NCBI RefSeq assembly: GCF_029689945.1
Contig: NZ_CP121451.1
Coordinates: 3,472,001-3,536,000, forward strand
Source of the DNA: Paenibacillus amylolyticus
GTDB taxonomy: Bacteria; Bacillota; Bacilli; Paenibacillales; Paenibacillaceae
Reading direction: 5' to 3'
Length of the DNA: 64,000 bases
Shown here: positions 56,809 through 64,000 of the stretch, piece by piece
Numbering within the stretch: position 1 is the first letter of the stretch
How the letters are laid out: each line of letters starts with the position of its first letter
Position numbers and translations under genes: made by a program
Notes under the pieces: generated by a model
Databases searched by the model: none
What the model was told of the DNA's origin: nothing
The model's input: the letters and a program-made list of their open reading frames with translations, nothing else

Positions 56809-58220
56809 GTGTTTATCATACGAAAATGGGTTGATGTAAACGAAGGGGACTGGTTCTATAACGATGTTATGGAAGCCACGAATATGGTTTTGGATGATGG
56901 TGAAGTCTTTGTTGCCGGGATCAACTACAACAAGTTTGAGGAAGGCAAGCCTTTTGTATATGAAGAAATCAAGGGGCAAGCGGGGCAAACCTTATTCAGT
57001 CTGCCTGTGCTGATTAAACCAACAGATGATAATCCACTGTATGTATTTATTGATGGTGTTCAAACCATCTACCAAACGGCTGAAACCAATAGTAAGGGAT
57101 TAACCGATGTGGAGTTGTATACCGGTGTAAAAGCAGGGCAGGTGGTGTCCTTCTGTAGTTATGGAGAACCGTTGCTGGACAGTGCTTGGAAAAGGCCACC
57201 CGTGTCCTGGACCGGAGATCTGCCCAGAGCTGTACTTAGTGCAGCTACAACCTATTTCTACGATCCATTCAGTCGCAATCATCAGGAATATTTATATGCA
57301 GCAGGCCAACCGCTCCGCAGACTCAGTATTCCTTCCGAGGTATGGGCAGACACCATTGGAGATGCTGAGGCGGTAACCAAAATTGCAACCAAGGCAATTG
57401 GTTACCGAACGGATGTATATTGTGTCAGCCCGGGGGGCTCGGTGTTTCTTCCTTTTAATCTGAACGGTGTTACCTGCAAATTCAATTATTGGACGAAGAA
57501 TAACAAGTTCATGAGTGAAAATATCAAAGCGACAACCCTCAAACCAGCATACAACAATTGTTTTTTTCCTAATGCCATTATACAGCGGGGAGAAGCCTTT
57601 CATCTGATTAACAAGTTGCGCAAGGTGTTCTATGCCAGATTTACGGACAAGAAAGCACCAACGACGGAGATTAATCAAACCATATCTGCTTTTCAAGGGC
57701 AACGGGTGTTTAGACTTAACGGCAATTACCCGGCAGGTAAAAAGAAACTTAAAGTTACAGTTAAATTGAAAGAACCAAAAAAGATAACGACCAAGAAACA
57801 CCGGGGTACTCGGAAATTGACAACCATACGGTTGTTTTCAATCAACCTTTCTCAGAGGGCGACGAAGTGACGTTCTATTATCTCAAAGATGTGAGTGAGA
57901 GGTTCGCAGACGTTGGCAAAGATTCGGCCATTTATTATCGGGACAAAGAGGAAAGGGTCGTACAGAACAAGGATGCCTTCTGGAAAATAGCCGTCTCGGA
58001 AATGGAAGACGAAACATTTGCGAACAATGATCCACTCATTAATGGCATTCCGATCAAGAAAAAGATGGATGGTGCAGCGATAGTCACGGATATGGGAAGA
58101 CCTGTAGGTGGGACGGACGAGGAAGAGATATGGTTCCTTGGAAATTCCGCTATGACCCGGGCTGAAGCCGCAGCTTTCCTGGACCGATTCATGAAATGGA
58201 CCATCGAGCGATTCAAGTAA
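56809..58220 (+). CDS. large tail-cluster protein with SLH-like segments (frameshifted)
   Basis: N-terminal WVDVNEGDWFYNDVMEATNM is the first half of an SLH repeat. The C-terminus has FADVGKDS and LGNSAMTRAEAAAFLDRF, again SLH-like. Between them lies a beta-rich middle. The frame breaks at 57803-57806 in a G-run; one base restores GYSEIDNHTVVFNQPF and a product of about 470 residues. The start is uncertain: AGGAGG at 56804 points to an ATA codon at 56818, with GTG 56809 overlapping the ribosome site. Confidence 0.65.
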
Positions 58221-58235
58221 GGGGGAGATTACAAT

Positions 58236-61200
58236 ATGATTCCAATTTCGGATGAGGTTATGAATGTGCTGTCTCAGCGTCTGAAGCTGGGGGAGGGAGC
58301 GCTTCCCAATATCCGTGTCGAAGTAGATCGGTTGGCCTTTATCCCGGGACGGACGGAAGAGTTCAGGCATATCGTAGACGAGCAGATACCCATCATCAGT
58401 ACAGAATCCGTGTGGGTGGATGAGTCGAGTAATGGTATATATAACGGTTCAACTCAAGCGAATGCTCAGGAGATTTGTTTTCCGATCAAGGGTAAAACAT
58501 TTTTTACGATTAAAGTTACGGATAATTTCGGAGCTCCTCGTGATAAAGGTACAAGGATTCATAAAGGTATTGATTTGTGGGATGACATTGGAACGCCAAT
58601 TCTGGCTGCTTGGTCAGGAAAGGTAGTCCGAATATCCCAGAATAAAACAGAAGGTGCTGGTAATGCCGTAAATATAAGACATGCCAACGGTGTAATCACC
58701 AAATATTTTCATCTCAAAGAAATTCTCTGTTCGGTGGATGATGAAGTAGCCCAAGGGGATGTCATTGGAACGCTAGGCAATACAGGTGGCGTATATACTG
58801 GTGGGCATAAGGTATCCGCGGCTGAACGTGCGGCGGGCAAGGGAAGACATCTACATTTTGAGATCTGGGAAGGAGTCAATCCAACAACTAGAACAGGAGA
58901 AGGCGGTAAGGCAGTTAATCCTGAATTGTATTTCAAGGGCCAGCGTAAGTTGCACGGAAATGCCAGAACAACATTTACTGATGTAAAGCCGGTTCAGGTC
59001 GAGGGATATCCCGGAGAGATCAAACTGAATGAGAAGTTCGACAAGCGAAATTGGCATGAGAACAACGTTTATACAACCGGATTGAAATTTTCGGATTATG
59101 CCAAGATTGAATCGGGCTGGACTATGTTTGATTCAGGAGGCAAGCTGCTGTATACGTTTGAAGGCAAAGCTGCCGTAGCTGAATTCGAGATTAACGTGAC
59201 GAAACTGAGTATGCCGACGCAAGGGTTGCTTAGTATTGGAATGGGGACTAATTTCAGTGATGCGGAAGGGGATTCTTTCGCTGTGGTGATTGATGGTAAG
59301 ACGTATGCCTATGTCAATAAGTTTAACGGGGCATATGATCTGACCAAACTGACGGAATTGAATAATATTGTGATCCCTGCAAAAGCCAAGAGTATCAAGA
59401 TTAAGGTGACGTATGGGGGCAAACAAAACTCCACTGTCCCAACCGGGTCTGTTCCTGCTTCAAGTAAGAAGTATAAAAAATTCGCCATTGATTATATTCG
59501 CATCCAAGAGTTGTTGCCTGCTCCGTTGAAGAATCAAAAGAGTGAAGAAGGGCTTGATCCGTCTAAAGGATATTATCAAACGAACAGCTACACAGATTTT
59601 ATCAATAATAAAAGGATAGAAACGGATGTTATTCAGGTTGGATCATTTGTCTATATGGATACACAGGTTCTTCCCAATATCATTAGTGCCGAAATTGATG
59701 ATCAGTTTGATTCTGAAGCCCGGGAGGCACGGCTGACGATCTCCAATCCAAGAGGATTCTTCTCCCGATTATAATCCTGCTCATTTTCCTGAGCTTGGGG
59801 GCGTACCGTCTCCATGGTCTTATTTCGCAAACGGATTCCATATTGGGGTTCTGAGTGAAAACACACCGATACGCATATACATGGGATATGGTCAGCACAT
59901 GATGCGGGTATTTACGGGGCTTATTGACAAGGTGGACATCAATGGCGAGGGCTCCACGCTGGAGATTACAGCCCGAGATATGTATAAGCGTATTATCGAG
60001 AAGGTCATTTCCGAGAAAAAAGCCTATCCAGAAGTGGATGAGATTGATAATGTACCAGATCCGGTGCCACCTGCAGCAGTTGGCACGGACCGGACATCAA
60101 CCATTATTCAAGCTGCACAGGCCCAAGCTGCGGCGTATGGTGTACCTGATCATAAGTTTTTGCTTGCGATATGCAGGCATGAGACCGTTCTCGGAACACA
60201 AGGGAAGGGTAAAGATGAGAACGGCAGCTTCATTCTTGGATATGGCTGTCCTAGTACAAGTGCTTGCAATCCACTGTACAAGGGAATTCAGGAGCAAATG
60301 AAGCGCGGAGCAGAACGGATGTCCAAGGCACTGGCTTCCAGAGGAAAAAAAGTGAGTTCCAAGGCGGATGTACTTTATTTCCATAATGGTGGAGACATTG
60401 CCCCCATGACCTGGAGTCAGGATCGGGAGAATTGGGTGGACAAGGTATGGACCTATTATCAGGAGATGCTCGCAGACCCGGCAAGCTGGACCATTACAGC
60501 AACCTCCACTCCGGCAGTTACACCAACACCCGCTCAGCCTGTAGAATTTGAAAAGCCGGCTTGGGTCAAATCAACCGTTGTACTAGATCTGGTTAAACAT
60601 GCAGGTATGGTGGGTTGGAGGGCAACCAGCGAGGATCGCTCTTATCCAGACTATGTGATTGACGAGACCTATCTGATTGAGGTGAATCAGAAGACGGGCA
60701 GGGTCATTGTTCCCGTACCTGGTCAGGAAGGTGAGTTTGAAGTTAAGGACGCAAGCACAGTGCTGACACCGAACGGATGGCTTAATCCATTTATCGAGGA
60801 GTATGGCAGGACGTTTGAGCAATGGTCAGGCAAAGTTACGGAAGCCGTTCAGGAGGTAATCTCGGAGATTCCGTATCGGAGCTATTGTGACCGTTATGGT
60901 ACATATCGATTGGAGCGCCTGAATTATGACAAACCGGTCGCGGCAGAGTTTTCCGAGAATGACAATCTGATCTCCATTACCAAATCCACGGATTGGTCCA
61001 GAGGAAGAAGTCACATCGTTGTTATCGACTCGAATAACAGTCAGAGCAGTTTCGTGGACAAGGAGATTTTGCTTGAACTCAAAGGAGAGATCCGAACCAT
61101 GGTGCTGGCCGTTCCTTGGGCGAAGACGGTCGAAGCCAAAAGACAGGTGGCAGAACGAGCTTTTTTTGACATGAAACGCATGTGTCGTACGCTACAGGTA

Positions 61201-61374
61201 TCCATACCTGCGAATCCTGCGCTTGATCTGCTCGACAACGTCATTGTTACGGATAAAACGACCACCACTCGAGCTGTATATACGATTAAAAGTATTAAAA
61301 CCAGTTATTCGGTCGACCGGGGCATGTTACAGGTCATTGATATGATGTGGGCAAGAAAGGGCGTGATGGTGTAA
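58236..61374 (+). CDS. tail hub/lysin protein: M23 endopeptidase, XkdQ-like hub and lysozyme-like domains (frameshifted)
   Basis: About 1046 residues when a 2-base loss (or 1-base gain) near 59755-59768 is repaired. Order: an N-terminal tail region; a LytM/M23 zinc peptidase at 95-220 with HKGIDLW and GRHLHFEIW; a beta domain; an XkdQ/gpD-like hub segment (LTISNPRGF; SPDYNPAHFPELGG; ITARDMYKRIIE) at 470-590; a transglycosylase-like segment at 620-745 with the likely catalytic Glu in ICRHETVLGTQ; and a C-terminal hub part. It would pierce peptidoglycan at the tail tip. ATG 58236 follows AGGGGGAG. Confidence 0.75.
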
Positions 61375-61790
61375 TGGCCGGTATTGTAAATGAAAATATT
61401 GTATTTCCCGTGCTGGATCTCATCCACCGGGAACTTCGCAAATATAGCAGTATCTCCAATTCGAATGTTTCTCCTCTTGAAGGTGAGCCTTCCGTTACAT
61501 TATATCGGGAGCACATGCAAGACCCGGACCGGGTGACTGGAGCAGACCTTTTGTATGAATCGGCATGGAAGGTTTCGATCTGGATGAAGTTTGGCTCAGA
61601 GGATGAGGAAGACTTTCCTTCCGGGGTGGGCTACTCCCACCCTGATTATGATTATTACAAGTATTACAGGCTAACGCAGGTGACGGCCCGTACATATGAT
61701 GCATCTGGAGAGCCGATGTTCACTTACAATATTGCTCTAAATTATGATGACGAAGGACGCTTAACTGGAACGAGCGTAAGTCGTATATAA
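61374..61790 (+). CDS. tail-cluster protein, small
   Basis: 138 residues starting at ATG 61374, overlapping the stop of the hub gene (TAATG). Mixed beta content with DPDYDYYKYY-like aromatics; no motif recognised. By position between hub and baseplate-like genes it is likely a tail connector or baseplate part. Confidence 0.6.
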   Translation: MAGIVNENIVFPVLDLIHRELRKYSSISNSNVSPLEGEPSVTLYREHMQDPDRVTGADLLYESAWKVSIWMKFGSEDEEDFPSGVGYSHPDYDYYKYYRLTQVTARTYDASGEPMFTYNIALNYDDEGRLTGTSVSRI

Positions 61791-61808
61791 CATATAGGAG
61801 GTGGTTCC

Positions 61809-62219
61809 ATGGCATTTAATGTATCTTACATCGCGGGTGGCGTCATCGACAAAGTGCGCGAGTTGCCTTACCCACACTTCAGTAAAAAGACGATCCCGTT
61901 CATTCGGGGACAGATGTTGGACATTCCGGCGGCGAAAACCACCAAGTCTGATACGTTCACCTTGGCGTATGACACAGAGTTTCTGAGCATTGCGTTTGCT
62001 GCGAGCCACTACTGTGTCGGCGATTACTGGGAGCTAACGATCGGGACGGAGAAGGTATGTCATACCATCTATACGAAGGAACTTCCCGAATCGGTTTCGA
62101 TGGGGAACAGTTTTGGAATCGTCTACCCGATTCCGGCAGGAACGACCATCAAGTTTGATTTCGTAAGTGTGGTGGCTGAAGCCAAGTCGGTCTGGTACAA
62201 CATCAAATTTTTGAGATAA
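61809..62219 (+). CDS. tail-cluster protein, beta-rich
   Basis: 136 residues from ATG 61809 with AGGAGG upstream. Predominantly beta (TKSDTFTLAYDTEFLSIAFA; YPIPAGTTIKFDFVSVV), which suggests a receptor-binding or baseplate module. Function not proven. Confidence 0.55.
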   Translation: MAFNVSYIAGGVIDKVRELPYPHFSKKTIPFIRGQMLDIPAAKTTKSDTFTLAYDTEFLSIAFAASHYCVGDYWELTIGTEKVCHTIYTKELPESVSMGNSFGIVYPIPAGTTIKFDFVSVVAEAKSVWYNIKFLR

Positions 62220-62230
62220 GGAGGGTGACG

Positions 62231-64000
62231 ATGGCACTGCAAAAACCGCAGACGAACTTTGCCGCTTATATTGACGGAGAGTCTGAAGCACAAAAATTGA
62301 TCAACACGCTGGCCGATGAAATCGTAGGTGCTGATATTCCTAGAGTAGAGGGCGGGATTGACGCCAATCGCTGGGAGAAGGTCTATGAGGCAGAGCAAGA
62401 TTATTGGGTAACCTATACCCCTAAAACACGGCCTAATATCCAAGGGAAGTACCTTCATACGGATGGTAACTTGTATGACGTGGTTAAAATTCCTGACTAC
62501 AGTAAACTTAAGTTTAAAGATGGAACACCAGCTATTGAAGATGATGGTTTTCTTCATGAAGTAAGTTCCGTATATTGGGATCAAATTGTAGAAGGTAGCA
62601 GTCGTCCCACAGTTAGAGAAAAGGACTACGGTAATTACAGAACCGGCAGAAAGATTCAAGTTGTTCAGTTTTCTTATACAGATAAGACTGGAGCTGATAT
62701 TTTTGTAGACGTTCCTAATCAGCTGGCTACATTGGTAACAGATCTCACTAAACCTGATGGTGTTACTGCCTACATTGTAAAACAGAGACAAACGCTTAGT
62801 ACGGGTGACGTAGTTTATTTGGATGACTGGAATGAATTTGAGTTAGTTACAGAGCTTCCTGATGACTGGAACTACAGTCTTAAGACAGCCTATCAGTGGG
62901 AATATGTGAGATTTTTTGACTATTACGGTAGTTGGACTACTTTAAAAACAAGCAATGTAGAGCCTGGGAAGTCTAAGTATACTTTTACTGAGCGTTATTA
63001 TACTGCTGATCCCGTTCATGATGTGCCTTCTAGAGTAGTGGTTAAAGGTACGCCAACTGTACCAACAGGAATTCCTGTACGGGAGTACTCTGTGATGTTG
63101 GAGCAACCAACTAATGATTGGAATTATATTAACATTTATTATGGAGAAGAGTTTGAGGGCACAAATACTACCGGAGATTCTACGACAACATTTATAGGAG
63201 CTTGTGATCCAGCTACGGTTAAACCCGGGCTAACACCTACAGTTATAGATCAAGCCAAAGCACAAGCCATTTACGAGATGTGGAACACAGATACGATTGT
63301 CAAAACATTCATCCCACCGTCCACGAAGTGGAAGCTGGATTATGACGGCAAGACAGAGATCGTAAGCCCGGCTGCTCGCTTTTTCCACGGCAGACATTCT
63401 ACAACCTCGTGGTTGCCTAACAAAAAACGCAGACCGGATTACCTGGTAGCTTACACTTTATCGGTAAATAATGATCGAGTAGTTCTTGTTTTGGAAGGTG
63501 ATCCTTCACCGAATATTCATAGCTATTACCGTAGTTTTGGATACATAGGCAAGATCGTTCCGTTCAATGATTACGATCATGGAGGAAACTTCGGCGTCAC
63601 TGTAGGTATGGGTGATCTGCGAACAGATATGACAGGTTATACGAAAAATGATATTCTCACGGATCTTAATCCGGATATCTATGCCAAATATGGTGAGTAC
63701 ACTTCAAATGGCATGGACTCCATGTCCATGTTGAAGACACGCAGTAATGTCTTGTTCCAGCGCTATTACCCGGCATTTATTTCGCATCTTCCGAACTATC
63801 CTTCTGTGGGTAAACTTCCCCCGGGCCTTGCTAAATTGATTGTAGATGCGGATGGCTTCCAGAAATCTCTCTGGACAGGAAAGTATCATGCGAGTCCAAT
63901 CTACCTTGTTCATCAGGCAGAAGGATATCGGGGTTATATGGACGGTGTAGTTGCGATATACGACCATAACCTGGTCAATCGTGATGAATTAATCATAGAT
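62231..64000 (+). CDS. large tail-cluster protein, runs past window end
   Basis: ATG 62231 follows AGGAGGG. Open for at least 590 codons to the end with no stop. Beta- and aromatic-rich with repeats of the form WNY and YY. No enzymatic motif recognised; a tail fibre or baseplate protein is likely from context. Because the window ends here, its full domain content is unknown. Confidence 0.65.
   Translation, partial: MALQKPQTNFAAYIDGESEAQKLINTLADEIVGADIPRVEGGIDANRWEKVYEAEQDYWVTYTPKTRPNIQGKYLHTDGNLYDVVKIPDYSKLKFKDGTPAIEDDGFLHEVSSVYWDQIVEGSSRPTVREKDYGNYRTGRKIQVVQFSYTDKTGADIFVDVPNQLATLVTDLTKPDGVTAYIVKQRQTLSTGDVVYLDDWNEFELVTELPDDWNYSLKTAYQWEYVRFFDYYGSWTTLKTSNVEPGKSKYTFTERYYTADPVHDVPSRVVVKGTPTVPTGIPVREYSVMLEQPTNDWNYINIYYGEEFEGTNTTGDSTTTFIGACDPATVKPGLTPTVIDQAKAQAIYEMWNTDTIVKTFIPPSTKWKLDYDGKTEIVSPAARFFHGRHSTTSWLPNKKRRPDYLVAYTLSVNNDRVVLVLEGDPSPNIHSYYRSFGYIGKIVPFNDYDHGGNFGVTVGMGDLRTDMTGYTKNDILTDLNPDIYAKYGEYTSNGMDSMSMLKTRSNVLFQRYYPAFISHLPNYPSVGKLPPGLAKLIVDADGFQKSLWTGKYHASPIYLVHQAEGYRGYMDGVVAIYDHNLVNRDELIID

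Noticed and set aside
44424..64000. Complete prophage
   Set aside because: No integrase, repressor, terminase, portal or capsid genes and no attachment-site repeats are visible in the window.
1..64000. CRISPR arrays, tRNA or rRNA genes
   Set aside because: No regularly spaced direct repeats and no tRNA- or rRNA-like conserved blocks were seen.

Overview
The window reads as chromosome of a spore-forming Bacillota, most likely Paenibacillus. It carries the sporulation genes spoIIM, spoIIAA-AB-sigF, spoVA and ytfJ. Gene order nudF/mciZ - endoQ - spoIIM - fur - yqzK - xerD - punA - dacF - spoIIA and lysA - ppiB - rib - scpAB follows the Bacillus subtilis backbone. AraC regulators paired with iron-binding lipoproteins and SLH domains are typical of Paenibacillus.

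Layout. (1) 1-1.5 kb: end of a GGDEF protein and a reversed coiled-coil protein. (2) 1.66-7.1 kb: an iron block under Fur boxes, with two copies of an AraC regulator reading in frame into a siderophore-binding lipoprotein, then a ferredoxin-NADP reductase. (3) 7.2-11 kb: small genes, thymidine kinase, an ion channel and DUF2627. (4) 11.2-17.2 kb: branched-chain 2-oxoacid dehydrogenase genes (E3, E1alpha, E1beta, E2), lipB, and a tiny Prli42. (5) 17.5-28 kb: peptidase, mciZ, nudF, EndoQ, spoIIM, fur, xerD, punA, dacF and the sigF operon. (6) 28-33.3 kb: an EamA/AraC pair and a repeat lying between sigF and spoVAA-AB-AF. (7) 33.4-44.3 kb: lysA, ppiB, an FMN riboswitch with the riboflavin operon, scpAB, DUF2953 and ytfJ. 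(8) 44.4-64 kb: a phage-tail-like island with holin, amidase, four glycosyltransferase-like genes, tail tube, tail chaperones with a slippery site, tape measure, SLH-bearing tail proteins, a hub protein carrying lytic domains, and further tail genes running off the end. No capsid, portal, terminase or integrase is visible.

Two features shape the reading. First, about 17 genes are broken by an apparent loss of one base, mostly in a homopolymer, and these include essential or sporulation genes (sigF, scpB, dacF, bkdB). I read these as sequence errors and report the joined genes. Second, several intergenic regions hold palindromic repeats of about 165-285 bp without genes. One family has three copies whose stems are kept paired by compensating base changes.

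The best candidates for new biology are the in-frame AraC/lipoprotein genes with an internal Fur box and ribosome site, the headless tail island with SLH cell-wall-anchoring domains on tail proteins, and the covarying repeat family.
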